64,000 bases of DNA from Paraescarpia echinospica (GCA_020002185.1 JAHLWY010000225.1:1-64000), one strand, 5' to 3'; positions 42,265 through 54,814 are shown, numbered from the stretch's first letter. Numbers and translations are program-made. The notes: generated by a model from the sequence alone, not told the origin.

Positions 42265-43290
42265 ATATATATCAGTCACTACTCAAATGCTGGGACATTG
42301 AAGTATGAATGCCCAACAAGACATATATAAAGTTTAAAATCGCGACATTTTTTAGTAATGCAAAAGGTGGCACCACTAATATATAACATAACTATGTCGG
42401 CGATGGTGATGAAATCGTACTCGATATTTCACTGTTTTGACAAAAACAGCTCCAAATATGTGTAATCATCACCACAGGAAAGAAACAATGTCAATGTTCC
42501 CGAGAAGCCTGTTGCGAGTGACATTTTCCCACACAACGAGGTTATTCAAACATGCATAATGAATTGTGTAAATATCCTCATTTTACCAAGTGTGTATTTG
42601 CTGTTCAAAAATAAGAGCTTCAAAACAACCTCTGTATTGATTGTAACAATTTGTCAGAATCAAATCAATGAAATTAAAGTCTGGCCCAGGGCCAGGGCCT
42701 AGCCCTAGACCCTAGTCAGTGTTTCAGAATTTCAGAATTTTACCCAGGCCAGGCGGTTTTTTCTTTTTTTTCAAAACGTCATATTCATTATAATTACGTT
42801 TGACTGTCCTTAGTATGATGGTACAAGTAAAACACATAAGTATTGCTTACCAACCAAACACGCCGCCGCGCATGTGTGAGTGTGCCAATGCCACTGGATC
42901 TCAGGATGAATCACCCGTTTATCGCTCACACTAAAAGATTAGTAACGCCAACAACTCGTTCAACTAACATATTCGAGTAATGTGATGGGTTGCCATGTAA
43001 AGATTAATGACAGTATCATACCTTTTGTACATTGACCAACACTACTTCTAAATTATACGTGTTAGCTCAAGAACGATCTCTGCGATTGTGAAGTTGACGC
43101 ATACAAAATGTGTGTGCATAGCCTCGATCATCTACGCACCGTGGCGCCACCATTTGTCTCCATTAATATAGCTAAGCTCCGTAAGGTAGAGCCACCGATG
43201 GGCGCTATCGCGTGGAATGTGAGTAGTTCATCGGTTTTTTATTCTAGATTTTCAGCTGTGAATACGATTGCTGAGTTCCCAACGTATAAG
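42265..43290. repeat. Segmental-unit upstream region, copy A
   Basis: Matches 47925-48344 plus 50211-51060 (copy B) and 63155-63905 (copy C). Conserved blocks: ACTCAAATGCTGGG, ATCATCACCACAGGAAAGAAAC, CCACACAACGAGG, GCCTGGCCCAGG/AGTCAGTGTTTC, CCGTTTATCGCTCAC, and a strongly conserved stretch at 43085-43240 with CTACGCACCGTGGCGCCACC. In all copies it lies upstream of a minus-strand zinc-finger array. It may contain promoter and first non-coding exon. Confidence 0.65.
43085..43240 (-). promoter_or_regulatory. Most conserved block of the unit; candidate promoter
   Basis: About 155 bases kept in three copies (here, 50790-50915 and 63750-63895), with GGTGGCGCCACGGTGCG and CCTTACGGAG on the minus strand. 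Small open frames across it differ between copies, so conservation is not for protein. Position upstream of three zinc-finger arrays suggests promoter or first exon. No TATA or CpG analysis was possible. Confidence 0.35.
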
Positions 43291-43319
43291 ATTTAATATT
43301 TTCAATATAAATTTTGTAC

Positions 43320-44180
43320 ACTCGTTGCATATGCCCCAGTGAGCCTGAGGGGCATAATATGTGTCCCACATACCTTTTGAATTTGGCGTGTTCCTAGACA
43401 TTTTTTAATGTGCCCCCGATAGTGCCCCCTAAACCTTTGGAATGTGTCTCCCGTTTAGGTTAGAAAAACCTGAAGTTACGGCGGAGCGGCGGCGAAAAAA
43501 ATAGCACCCCATATATATATGTCAAGATTTTGCATGTTTATGGGGTAAATCATGTGTTCGAAACGTAAAACTTAATGTGCTCGTAATACGTAATCTAACA
43601 ATCGCAAGAACCAAGAGCCCGCGCGAATACTTCAACAAATCGGCCCATGGGTCATGGACTTGACAACACGGAGTAGACGCAGACAGAATAATGATTACGT
43701 CTGTATATATATATTATAAACTCTTAAAATAGCATAGCAAGACGAATATCATTTGATAATTCTACACTATCATGACAAGGGCCTATCAATGAACAAACAA
43801 CGACCTGCGAGCACGTCATGGTGTTTAAATACATTAAATTATGTAGTTTCTTTTGTAACATTTGATAAATATTACAATCACGACTGACAATTAACTACCA
43901 TGGCATGATATTGAAGCTATTTGGGAGCTCGTTTTTATTGATACCCCGAAAACGCTAAAAGACATACTCTTCTGACTGCACCTAACTTGGTATATGTTGA
44001 GCATTATCAGTCAAACATTGACAGCTGAACAAACTAACACATATTCGTTGAATTCGTTACGTAAAGCGCAACCGAACACCCCACGACAGTGTAACGTTTC
44101 TTCACGTCGACCCGTAGATCTACACCCCATCCCCCGAAGAGTGGAGTAGGCTATATGGTGTATGGTCGTTCTATATCCAA
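43320..44180. repeat. Dispersed repeat, longest copy
   Basis: The left half matches 7360-7860 (inverted) and 52490-52830. The right half (43730-44150, with CACGTCGACCCGTAGATCTA) matches 58840-59200. Non-coding in all copies. Confidence 0.6.
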
Positions 44181-44728
44181 ATAATGGACTACCGGGAACA
44201 AATTATTACCTGAGCATATATAGTGTCAATCAAAGCGCATTGTCGTGCTCTTTAACATGGTGAAAACTCCTCTTCAATCCTCCTTGGGGTAAAAGTTATA
44301 GTCTTTTCAGTGAAGGACCCCTTTTTAGTTAAATTTCAATGAATTCCCATTTCGGAAACCACAGACACGATATAAGCATACGTGATCTGTGCCTAGATAC
44401 ACTGTCAAAGTTCTTTAATATTGGCATGTAAAAGTTATGTAAGCCTGTTTACCGGATATAGTATATTAAATGTATTATGTTTCTGAATTTTCATACCATG
44501 GTGAGCTTTGGGTGGCCCCTTCGTGAGGCGACCAAAATTGGTCTTAATAGGGGTCTCCCGTCCCTTTGACACCACTGTTTCATTCACACTAATGTATTGT
44601 TTTGAATAGTTTATTTCGTGATTGTTTTTCTGTTGTATTGGAAATAAGGTAAAGTATTGGTTGCATATGATTTATGTATATTTATTATCGATCAGTATTG
44701 TGTCACTGGGACAAATAAACATTTATTT

Positions 44729-44873
44729 CCTTCCTTCCTTCCTTCCTTCCTTCCTTCCTTCCTTCCTTCCTTCCTTCCCTCCTGTCTTCCTTCCTGCCTT
44801 CCTTCCTTCATTCTTTCCTGCCTTCCTTCCTTCCTCCCTTCCTTCCTTCCTTCATTCATTCTTTCCTTCCTTC
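44729..44873. repeat. (TTCC)n microsatellite
   Basis: About 35 TTCC units, with CCTGCC, CCCTCC and ATTC variants. Reading frames of Leu-Pro-Ser-Phe or Glu-Gly-Arg-Lys repeats here are artefacts. Confidence 0.95.
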
Positions 44874-44939
44874 TCGGCAGCAACGGCAGCTTGATGGCAG
44901 GATCAGGGTTGTCGGACTCGCTTGAAACGGTGTTTACGG

Positions 44940-46361
44940 TGTAATTGCAGAGACACACATGATGTCGGGGAAGGCTGTTTCAAGAGCTCTAAGAGGACAC
45001 TTTTTATTTAAAGCAGCACTCATGGCCAGACTCAAAGAAGCGGTGCTTCCGAGGAAATCAGTTCAGTGCGGCGATGGTGATCCTGTCGTGGTGCAGCACA
45101 GGACAACCGTTGAAATGGGTGACGAAGGTAAGGGAGACTTCACTTTAGAGGATGAAAATGACTAAGTTTCCAGTGATGCTGACTCGGAATGTCACGAGGA
45201 GTTTGACATAACTTTGGATGAACTTGACTGCGATTTACACGAGTCCACCAAGAGACTGAATGAGACTGAAGTAGAAGAGCTTCGTTTGTACTACGAACAG
45301 CTTAGAAATAACGAAATCGGTGTTGAGAGTACTGACGAGTGATCTGTTCTCATGAAGCAGAAAAACATCATGGAAGACATCAAGTGTGAACAAAAGAAGA
45401 GTTCAAGAACGGCACGTACAATTGTGACTGATATACATGGAGTACATCGACCCTTTAATGGTGCTCATTCGTGCAGAGAGGATATACAGCTGGAATATGC
45501 ATATAATTGCATTTCTTCGTATGCTGAACTTATTTGCTGCCTCCGGCCACTTCAACTGTGCCAAAAGTGGTCGCATGTATCTCCAATGGATGTTAGAGCT
45601 GCTTCTAGCTACGCCTGGTTGTATGCACAGTTAACAGAGCATGGGTACCACACGTAGCGTCGCAGCGATCGTTACTGGGCCGGCTTGTGGACAGATCTCA
45701 CACTTGAGCAAGTAATGATGCGATCTGTAAAGAGCGAAGGTTGATTAACTGGAGGAGGACGGATCGCAGAGACGGTGCGATTGCTATGGGTATACAGTAT
45801 GCATAAGTGTACCGAGGTGCACGAGGCCATGACCGACGTCATAGGACTTGTCCACAGAACCAGTGAGCAGCACGTGGAGCCGGGCAGCGCCCGCTGTAAT
45901 CGAGATTTTGAGGATTTGAAACTAATTTTCAACTGGCTTGCTCAGCATGATCCCTTTGATATTGATAGGCACGAATTGAGATAGCAGTCATCAAGGTACC
46001 TGCTACCGATATTGACGGTGCCAATTGAAACGATGTGGAAGAAGTTGGTTAATCGCTACAATAGAAAATTTATAACGTCAAGGTTCAATAAGCATCGATG
46101 AACCGCAGTGAGACAGTCCACACTTTGATTCATTTAATGAAAGGAATCAAGATCGACCAGCAGACGTTGCATGTTGATCCACTTATTCTGTTTTCTAGAC
46201 TGCTGGTCATTCTAGAACGATGCGAAGACACAGCATCCTACTTTCAGTACGAGCTTACTCCGTCCCCGACATATCTGTTCAAATACTTTGCTATGCGTAA
46301 GCCGAATAAGGCAATTTTGGCAAACAGATTGACTAGTGTACGAAATATATTGCTCCACTAA
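44940..46361 (+). pseudogene. Member of an uncharacterised multicopy invertebrate family, decayed
   Basis: Pieces in changing frames: SGKAVSRALRGHFLFKAAL (44970), an acidic linker, MEYIDPLMVLIRAERIYSWNMH and LFAASGHFNCAKSGRMYLQWM (45437-45600), RYWAGLWTDLTLEQ-like text (45670), VYSMHKCTEVHEAMTDVIGL and RCNRDFEDLKLIFNWLAQHDPFD (45790-45960), then LILFSRLLVILERCED and FQYELTPSPTYLFKYFAMRK (46180-46300). I recall this block order from large families of unannotated mollusc/cnidarian proteins that look like mobile-element proteins, without known chemistry. At least four stops or frameshifts. Confidence 0.5.
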
Positions 46362-46770
46362 GTGGCTGCACCATAGCAAACTCTTATATTTAGCATTTTA
46401 CCAGTTTTTTATTTCGATACAGCATTGCTCTTTTTACAGTTGTTTTGTGAACGACGATGGACTATGCTGTTTTGGGAAGTCTTTAGTGACTCTTTAACAT
46501 TTGAGTAGTTTATACCTGTATAGTGAACTGTGCAGTGAACTGCACCTGTGCCACAACATTGCTGCTGATCGACCAGGCGTGACGGCAACAACAGGACCAC
46601 TGCACAGCCATTCGTCACAGCATGTTCGCGTACAGTCTAACTGACTTACTACGGATTGGACGTGCGATTTTGACCAGATTTCACCTTACACTAGACCACA
46701 TGGACGCTTAAAAAATCGGCAGACTCGCAGGGTCTGTAGGGCAGGGAAGTCAACGCAAAGTCCAGTTACT

Positions 46771-46965
46771 GTGCTAATTAACCATCGGCCCCCTCCATCG
46801 TTTACCGCGAGACGTAACACCTGCATGCAGATTCTTATTCGAACTACTGCTATGATTGGGCTGTTGAACGTAAGATCTCTTCGTAACAAAGCAGACTTTG
46901 TCACATACTACATATGTGAACACACGACATGCTCCGGTGCAATCGGAAGAGGACAAAATGCCTGA
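46771..46965 (+). pseudogene. LINE endonuclease N-terminal fragment
   Basis: AMIGLLNVRSLRNKADFVTY matches the first strand and helix of L2/CR1-type apurinic endonucleases (ISLLNIRSLRNK). Only about 60 codons remain; the copy is cut at about 46965, just before a zinc-finger array. Confidence 0.5.
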
Positions 46966-46989
46966 GGACGCGAACATCTTTTAAAGACT

Positions 46990-47390
46990 ATTTTATATAT
47001 ACTATCGCATTTGTAGGATTTCTCCCCGTTGTGGATACGGACATGTCTCTTCAATTGACCACTGCCTGATAATTGTGCACCACAGAGGCAACCTTTGAAG
47101 GGTTTCTCTCCAGTGCGGATATGGACGTATGTATTTTAAGAAGCACAGTGTGCGAACTGTGCACCACATGTGTCACATTTGTATGGTTTCTGCCCAGTTT
47201 GGATAAGAACATAAGACTTCAATTTACTACTCGTTGAAAATTGTGGACCACAGGTATCACATTTGAATGGATTTTCCTCAATGTGGATACGGATATGTAC
47301 ATTCAAATGACCACGTTGTGAGAATTGTGCCCCACAAGTGTCACATTTGAATCGTGTCTCTACTGTACCCGTGTGCACATTCACAGACAT
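46990..47390 (-). pseudogene. C2H2 zinc-finger array, copy B
   Basis: From 47390 leftwards: MSVNVHTGTVETRFKCDTCG, fingers with AQFSQRGHLNVHIRIH, PQFSTSSKLKSYVLIQ and AQFAHCAS. A TAA stop (47138-47136) follows, after which fingers continue (GAQLSGSGQLKRHVRIH, about 47090-47040). The N-terminus is nearly identical to copy A (36938). With the internal stop it is probably a pseudogene or a shortened protein. Confidence 0.65.
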
Positions 47391-48344
47391 AATAAAACTG
47401 CGTTTTGTTTCTAACCTTTTTTATACAAACAAACAAATCACATTTTATATCGTGCAGTTGTCCTCAATGCACTATTGCTACAAACACGTAAACGTGTTGT
47501 CACTAGTATACATCACATCTGACAAGTTTCTCACATTTAAATACGTGTCAATGTGCAGCTTTAATTTAAGCGTTCCTCTGTGAAGAATGTATTCCACGTG
47601 TGTCACACAGAGTTTCCTCAACTGTCCGAGAAAGCAAATAAACCTCTACATATGTTGCACAACTGTCACACTTGAATGGGTCCCCGTCACAAGGAGTTAG
47701 TGTCTACATAAACGCAAAATAGTGTCATGAGTCACTCAGTCACATGTTTTGTCTTGTTCTTGAAGTCAAAGATGTTGACATTCTGTGAAGTGGCTCCATG
47801 TCCTATGTCGTATTGGTGCACACAACGCGACAGTTGTTGTTGTCAATGCGCGCGAGTCTATGCAGCTTTGTCACTTCATTGGTGACAGTTCTGTCACAAA
47901 CATTTGTGTGATGTGATAAATCAGTCACTTCTCAAATGCTGGGGCCTTGGAGTATGAATTTCCAACAAGACATATATACAGTTTAAAATTGAGAAATTTT
48001 TCAGTAATGCAAAAAGTCGTAGATATAATATATAGCATATGATTATATCGGCAATGATGATAAAATCATACTCGATATTTCACTGTTTTGACAGAAACAG
48101 CTGTAACTATCTGTAATCATCATCACAGGAAAGAAACAATGTCAGTGGTCCCGAGAAGCTTGTTATTGGTAAGAGTGGCATCTTCCCACACAACGAGGCT
48201 ATTCAAACAAGTCATAGTGAATTTAGCAAATATCTTCATTTTACCAAGTCTGTACTTGCTGTTAAAAAAATACGAGCTTCACTCAAAATAGTCGCTGTAT
48301 TGACTGTAACAATTTGTCTAAACTCAAAATGAAATCAATGAAAT
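47391..48344. repeat. Segmental-unit upstream region, copy B (left part)
   Basis: Continuous counterpart of 36939-37481 joined to 42265-42700. It shows the ancestral order without the 4.8-kb insertion of copy A. Interrupted at 48345 by a Penelope-like element. Confidence 0.65.
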
Positions 48345-50210
48345 AAGCCTAGTCAGTTTAGAAACTTTCATTTTTCATATCCAAGAATCATGTTAAATTA
48401 CCTGGTAGAGGCTTTCGTTGACGTGTCACGCCGACTTCATCAGTACCTATGACGCTGAATTACGTCATCGTACACGTGAGGCAGTTCGTAATTGCCCTCG
48501 TCTCTGTTGATGGGTGTTTTGGTTTATCTGATCCAGATGGCTTCTTTGATATGCCGAATTCTTCTGTTGGTTTCTTTGTCTACAATTTTCACTTCCTCCC
48601 AGTCTATGATATGGTTTTCAGTTGTCGTATGGTCTGTAAGGGCGGATTTATTGATGGTAGACATCAATCTTTTTTTCCCGCTCCTTGTGTATTTCTCATT
48701 TTTCGTGTTGTCTACGTCCTTTCTGTGTTCCTCCAGGCTTGTTTTGAGTAGTCTTCCTGTCTCTCCAATGTATCCCCCACCACAATTCTTGCACGGTATT
48801 TGGAACACCAGTTCGCCCTGTTCTTCTAGTTGTACTTTGTCCTTGGGATGTACCAACAGGTGCCTGAGGGTGGTGTGGGGACGCATGGCCGTTGCTACTC
48901 CATACTTTTTCAGTACTCGATGTACTCTCTCTGAGACCCCCTCTATGTATGGAATGACTACTTGGCTCCGATTGTTTTTGTCCTTAGTCTTTTTGTTGGT
49001 CTTTTTCCTCTTACTGCTATCTGTCACCTTTTTCAAGGCCCACGACGGATAGCCACATACTCTTAGAGCTCCTCTCAGGTGTTCCATCTCTTCTTTCTTG
49101 TCCCCCTCCTCCGAAGTTATTGTCTCACACCTGTTCATAAGGGTTCTGACAACTCCCAACTTCTGTTGTTTGGGGTGGTGGGATGCAAAATTCAGGTATT
49201 GGTCAGTGTGCGTCTTCTTCCTGTACACTGTGGACTTCACACTGCCATCTTCCTTTCTGGTGAACTTTGCATCCAAGAAGGGCATGCTGTTGTTCTCTTC
49301 GTCTTCCCGCGTGAAAATTATGCTACCTGTGGGGTCTACAGTGTTCATGTGTTGTTGTACTTTCTTTGCCTTTCCTGTGTGTACCAGGCAAATTACATCG
49401 TCCACATATCGCTTCCAGTTTCTCGGTTGGCAATCGACTGGTGCTGTGGCTATGATTTTCTGCTCCAGGTCCTCCATGTACAGGTTCACAACAATGGGGG
49501 ACACTGGACTGCCCATGGCTACCCCAAACTTCTGTTGGTAAATTTATCCTCCAAATCTGAAGTATGTCGTCTCCAAGACAACTTTCAACAACTCCATGAT
49601 GTCGTCTACGTTTACATTTGTTCTCTTCTTTAGTGTCTTGTCATTCTCTAGACTTTTTCAGATGACTTTGCAAGCTTCTCTGATTGGGGTCTTCGTGAAC
49701 AGTGACACAACGTCATATGACACAAATTATTCTCCTTCTTCCATTCTCAGCTTTGTCATTTCTTTCACCAATTCTTGTGAATTTTCCGTATGGTGTTCTG
49801 TTTTTCCAACAAGTGGTTGTAGTATGTTGGCCAATTCTCTGGATACTCTGTATGCTATTGTCTGTGTGTAGTCGACAATTGGTCTGAGTGGCACCTTCTC
49901 TTTGTTGATTTTTGGTGATCCATACATCCGTGGTACTTTTTCTAGCGTAGGATATAAGTACCAGTACTGATCTTTGGTGATCTTCCCCTCCTTCTCCAAG
50001 GAATTTACCATTCTGATGAGTTCTGCCTTTTACGAACTGCCTCACGTGTACGATGACGTCATTCAGCGTCATAGGTACTGATGAAGTCGGCGTGACACGT
50101 CAACGAAAGCCTCTACCAGGTAATTTAACATTATTCTTGGATATGAAAAATGAAAGTTTCTAATTTGAAAACGAACTATCCTGAAGAATGTTCAGTAAAG
50201 CCTAGTCAGT
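48345..50210 (-). mobile_element. Penelope-like element with inverted terminal repeats
   Basis: Flanked by AAGCCTAGTCAGT at 48345-48357 and 50198-50210 (13-base TSD, exact). The ends 48360-48490 and 50031-50161 are an inverted repeat of about 130 bases with only a couple of mismatches. Between them, on the minus strand, lie reverse transcriptase and GIY-YIG endonuclease. The unit interrupts the segmental duplicate, whose text resumes at 50211. Confidence 0.88.
48524..50072 (-). pseudogene. Penelope reverse transcriptase + GIY-YIG endonuclease
   Basis: The N-terminal part lies at 50072-49713 (MYGSPKINKEKVPLRPIVDY, the start of the RT fingers); 49713-49520 is frameshifted. The open main part is 49516-48524: MGSPVSPIVVNLYMEDLE, catalytic RYVDDVICLVHTG, FLDAKFTRKEDGS, thumb region, then IPCKNCGGGYIGETGR followed by an Arg and LEEHRKDV, the GIY-YIG nuclease with its YIGETGR core. 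Order and motifs define Penelope-like retroelements, which prime on nicked DNA or telomeres. Two or more indels inactivate it. Confidence 0.85.
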
Positions 50211-51100
50211 GTCTTTGAACTTTACATTGTTACCCAGGCCAGGCAGTTTTTCAGATTGTTTTCAAAACATCCTATTCTCTTTCCAGTCAAACAACCAACT
50301 TCAACAATTTGAAGATCACTGTTGATATTTGCAAGAGATGCGCATCGATATACCATAGTTAGACAAGAGACCGATATCTGGTAGAAGAACCTAGTTTGCA
50401 GCTGAAGAGATGGGTTTGTGGGGGAGTTTGGACAGATTAATGCTATTGATTATAATTATGTATGACTGTGTTTGCCTATCATGGTACAAGTAAAACACAT
50501 AATTATTGATTACACCGCGCATGTGTGAGTGTGCCACTGCAACTAGATCTCAGGCTGCATCATCCGTTTATCGCTCACATTAGAAGAAGGACGCCATCAA
50601 CTCACTCAACTAACAGATTCAAGTAATGTGATGGGTTGCCATGTAAATATTAACGACAGCTTTACATCTTTGTTTATACATGACCAACACTACTTATAAA
50701 TCACACGTGTTAGCCCAAGAACGAACAGTTTAGCTGTGAACAGCTGTAAAGGGATTATTACATCAAGCATCAAGTATGATTGATTGTGAAGTCGACGCCA
50801 ATAAATTGTGTGTGTATAGCCTCGATCATCTACGTACCGTGGCGCCACCATTTGTCTCGTTTAATATAACCAGACTCCGTAAGGTAGAGCTACCGCTGGA
50901 CGCTATCGCAAGCGCAAGGTTTCATTTTCCCGTCATGGAAATCTAAGCAGAAGGAATGTCTGCATAGAATCTGAATAGCTCCCCGGGGACTTGTTTTTTT
51001 TATCCTAGATGTTCAGCTGTAAATACGGTCGTTGAGTTCCCAACGTGTAAGATTTAGCATTTTCCATATAAACTGTTTACAATCTTTGCATATCGCACAG
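50211..51100. repeat. Segmental-unit upstream region, copy B (right part)
   Basis: Counterpart of 42710-43320 with an extra block of about 170 bases (50290-50450). Contains the conserved GTGGCGCCACC stretch (50835-50850) and stops at 51100, where a CR1-type LINE is inserted. Confidence 0.6.
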
Positions 51101-52488
51101 GTTTAACAAGATTTAACAAGATTGCCACCAGGAGAATTAACTCTAGGTGGCAGGTGGACAAGGAAGCCATTTGGCTTATCGAGAGTCCGGCCCTTTTACC
51201 TATGTGTATCCCGCCCTTCTGAGGTATGTGTCGATTTTATTTTTAAACATATTCACGCTACTAGCACCCACACAATCAGCAGATAATCTGTTCCATTCAT
51301 TTACAGTCCTTTGTGAAAATGAGAACTTTCTTATATCTAATCTACACTGCACCTTTGCTAATGTCACTTGATGTCCTCTAGTCTTTCTATCTTTCTTAAC
51401 TGAGAAAACAATATTTCTATCAATATTTTCATAACCAATCATTATTTTAAACACTTCTATCTGATCTCCTCTCAATCTCCTGGTCTCTTGTGTTGTTAAG
51501 CCGCATTTTTTTGGCGTATTTCATAACTAAGATCCCTCAGTTTTTTGTATCATTTTAGTTGCACTCCTCTGCACTCTTTCTAGCATATATATGTCCTTCA
51601 TGCGATATGGCCTCCACGCTTGAATACAATATTCTAAATGAGGCCTAACTATTGTTTTGTACAGTGGTATTATTAGCTCATTTTCCTTATACGTTATGTT
51701 TCGCCTAATTAATCCAAGGATTTGATTTCCCTTTGTAGCTGCAATTCCGCACTGCTCTGAAACCTTCATATCAGCACTAATGGTTTACCCTAAGTCCTTT
51801 TCTTTTACAGTAGTACTTAGTACAGTATCCCCCATTGTATATTCTACCTCTTCGTTCCCATGTCCTGCGTGGAGGTATTTACATTTCCCAAAATTTAACA
51901 GCATTTGCCACTTTTCAGACCATTTGATCAACTTGTCAAGATCATCTTGTAAATGTTGCCTATCTCCATCACTTTTAATCCTTCTAAAAAATTAGTATCA
52001 TCCGCAAATTTCAACACCTTGCTTGTTATTTCATCATCCAAATCGTTGATATATATTAAGAATAATATAGGTCCTAGTACTGATCCCTGTGGTACCCCAC
52101 TCAATACCGATTTCCTGTTTGAAGCCTCCCCATCAACTACTACACGTTGTCTTCTGTCAATCAGCCATTTTTCTATCCAGTTTATTATACAATTTCCTAT
52201 GCCATGGGCCTTTGGTTTAAGCAGTAATCTTTGATGTGGTACTTTGTCGAAAGCTTTTTGAAAATCTAAGTAGACGATATCTACTGGTGATCCCTCATCT
52301 ACCCGCTTAGTGTTGTCTTTCAAAAAACATAACATATTTGTTAAGCATGACCTCGCTTTTAGAAATGTTGAGATGGGTTTAACAAGTTATGTTTAACAAG
52401 AAAAAAATCCACCATATGATCTTTAATTAATCTTTCTAGTAATTTGCAAATAACTGATATTATACTAACTGGTCTATGGTGGATCCAT
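51101..52488 (-). mobile_element. CR1-type LINE, 5'-truncated, inserted in a dispersed repeat
   Basis: Minus strand, from 52488: RPVSIISVICKLLERLIKDH (52480), VYLDFQKAFDKVPHQRLL (52280), VLSGVPQGSVLGPILFLIYI (52110-52050), FADDTNFL (about 51995-51970), then GLIRRNITYKENELIIPLYK and VRPHLEYCIQAWRPY (51690-51610), and the C-terminal FKIMIGYENID, RKFSFSQRTVNEWNRL (51450-51290). These are CR1 signatures. Four frames, so inactive. The flanks at 51060-51100 and 52490-52560 join up when compared with 43290-43440. Confidence 0.8.
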
Positions 52489-52830
52489 GCAGGGACGCTG
52501 TGGGGCACGTGTCCCTTAGACATTTGGAGTGCCCCTTCTAAACCTTTGGAATGTGTCCCCGTCGACGTTAGAAGAAGTTGAAGTTTATACGGCGAATACA
52601 AATCAACAGCATCCTTATATATGTCAAGATATTCACGTTTAAATGTGGTAATCAGTTGTTCGAAACGTAAAAAGTAAGGTGCTCGTAATACGTAACCTCA
52701 CAATCGCAGGAACCACGAGAGCGTGGCGAATACTTCAGCAAAACGGCCCCTGCGTTATGGACTTGACAACATGGCGTAGACGCAGGCAGTATGACGATTA
52801 CGTCTACACTCACAACAATGAAATGAAGTT
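52489..52830. repeat. Dispersed repeat, copy near 52.6 kb
   Basis: Matches 43340-43700 (GTGCCCC boxes, CCTTTGGAATGTGTCCCC, ACTTGACAACA followed by GTAGACGCAG). Non-coding. Confidence 0.6.
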
Positions 52831-53210
52831 TATTTGGTTACTCGTGTACATATATATTACAAGTATGAACCTAAATATGGTTTCACCAAGTTATTCGGGA
52901 GTTTCTTTAGAAACCCATGGGGACTGATTTCAAGAACCATCTATAATTAGGTAATGTAATAATTGTACATTAAAAAAAAATTACGCAAATAAAAAATTAC
53001 AACAAGGCGTCGTAATCCAATATAAACTTACAAAATGTAACACCATCACGCAAAGTGATAATTGATTGGTATAGTGTGCATTGGAAAATACTTGTTAACT
53101 GAGTATATGTAATTAACATGGAAGTGTGAAGACATATAATACGAATGACATCATATAATATAAATACATAGTATAACGCATTGACAAAATGACATGCAAT
53201 TCATAAAAAG
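52831..53210. other. AT-rich spacer
   Basis: No open frame or repeat of note. It ends at the ATAATAATA tail of the next LINE. Confidence 0.4.
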
Positions 53211-54814
53211 AGCATTTTTAATAATAATAATAATAACCTTTATTGCTGCATAATGCTCAGTACAGTACAATGCAGTGACAAAAATAGATAGCAAATATAC
53301 ATTGCGAAAAAAAAGGAATTAAACAAAACATTTGCTTGTATTCCTTATTCAAGTGTTCAAGTTGTAAATAAATCATATTCGTGCAAAAGAACATATACCA
53401 TCATGATATTCTAACAATTTAATTAATATTACATTATAAATTTACCATAAAAAATACATTTGATGCACATGTGTTAGTGGTGAATTAATAATACAAATAT
53501 AACAAGGTGCACCATAACATAACAATTACATTTAAAGTAGGAACAAAAACTATAATCTATGCTACTGATTACGCAAAAGTAGAAATTTGACTCTCTTTTT
53601 TAAAGATATGTAAACTTGCACAACATTGTAGAAAATTATTCATGACGACAGAATTACAGATTTTAGGACCTACATAGGCCAAAGATAATTGTCTGCGATT
53701 TGTCTTGCAATATGATATTTAATATACTACTTCCTGTCTTGTATTATATTTATTTATGGATATTTGCAAAACAAATATATCACTAAATATACCGTTGTTA
53801 TGTTTGAACATTAGAATACAGCATAAGTATTTATTTAACTGATATATATTCATTATCCCATAAGATATAAATAAAGGCTGTGTGATCAAAAAATTCCTAC
53901 ATTACTAATTATGCGCAACATTCTTTTTTGAAGTAAATAATATCTTAGTTAGGTATATATTCGGGGCCCTTCCCCAAACAATATTACAGTAGGTAAAATA
54001 TGGGTAAATAAATATATAATATAGATTTAGCAATAGGCATTTATCTAATTTGTTCGTCACCTTTTTAATGATGCCAATATTCTTAGTTATTTTATTTGAT
54101 ATATATATTTAATGTGAGCGCTCCAGTTCAATGTGTTATTTATAAGTAGACTCAACAAGTTTATTTGTTTTACAGTGTGAACTTTTATGTTGTCTATGTA
54201 AATATTATTATCCCTCTCTCTTATACTCTTCGTATTACTAAAGGTCATTGTGTGAGATTTCTGCATATTTAAAGAAAGTTTATTAATTTTAAGCCATAGG
54301 GATATTCGTTTTATTTCAGAGTTCAGAACATTTTCTATTTCATGTATATTGTTGCCTTGTATTAAAAATGCTCGTGTCATCAGCAAACATAATGGTAAAC
54401 GTTGTGTCAGATAAAGTAGTCAAATCATTTATGTATAAAAGAAAGAGTAAAGGTCCCTAAATTGAACCCTGTGGAACACCACGTTATATTGTTAAGGGTA
54501 GATTTTGTTCCGTAAAATTTTACTCGTTGTTGTCTGTTACTTAAGTAGTTATGAATCCACCGGAGTATGTTTCCTCTGATTCCACAATGTGCTAATTTTT
54601 TCAATAAGATGTTATGATTAACAGTATCAAACGCTTTAGCGAAATCCAGAAATACCCCAATTACGTGGTTTTTGTTGTCAATTGCCTTATTAATGTTATC
54701 TATTAGCATTACAATAGCTATAGACAGACAGACAGACATACAGTATTTATGTTGACCATAATAAGTACATAAACGACAATATAAAATACATTGTAAGGTC
54801 AGGGAGGCTCCCAT
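53210..54814 (-). pseudogene. LINE fragment (RT palm to 3' tail)
   Basis: From 54814 leftwards: NKAIDNKNHVIGVFLDFAKAF with DTVNHN, GIRGNILRWIHNYLSNRQQR, a damaged VPQG block, FADD at 54387-54376, LWLKINKLSLNMQKSHTMTF, and then an eroded C-terminus ending in a (TTA)n-type tail at 53236-53219 (minus strand). It is a 5'-truncated relative of the LINE at 55.0-58.55 kb. Confidence 0.7.

Noticed and set aside
43108..43296. Small protein in the conserved block of the zinc-finger units
   Set aside because: The frame is not kept in the copies at 50.8 and 63.8 kb; the conservation is at DNA level.
44622..44958. Leu-Pro-Ser-Phe and Glu-Gly-Arg-Lys repeat proteins
   Set aside because: (TTCC)n microsatellite on both strands.
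48492..49633. Plus-strand hydrophobic frames of 147-186 codons
   Set aside because: Antisense to the Penelope reverse transcriptase.
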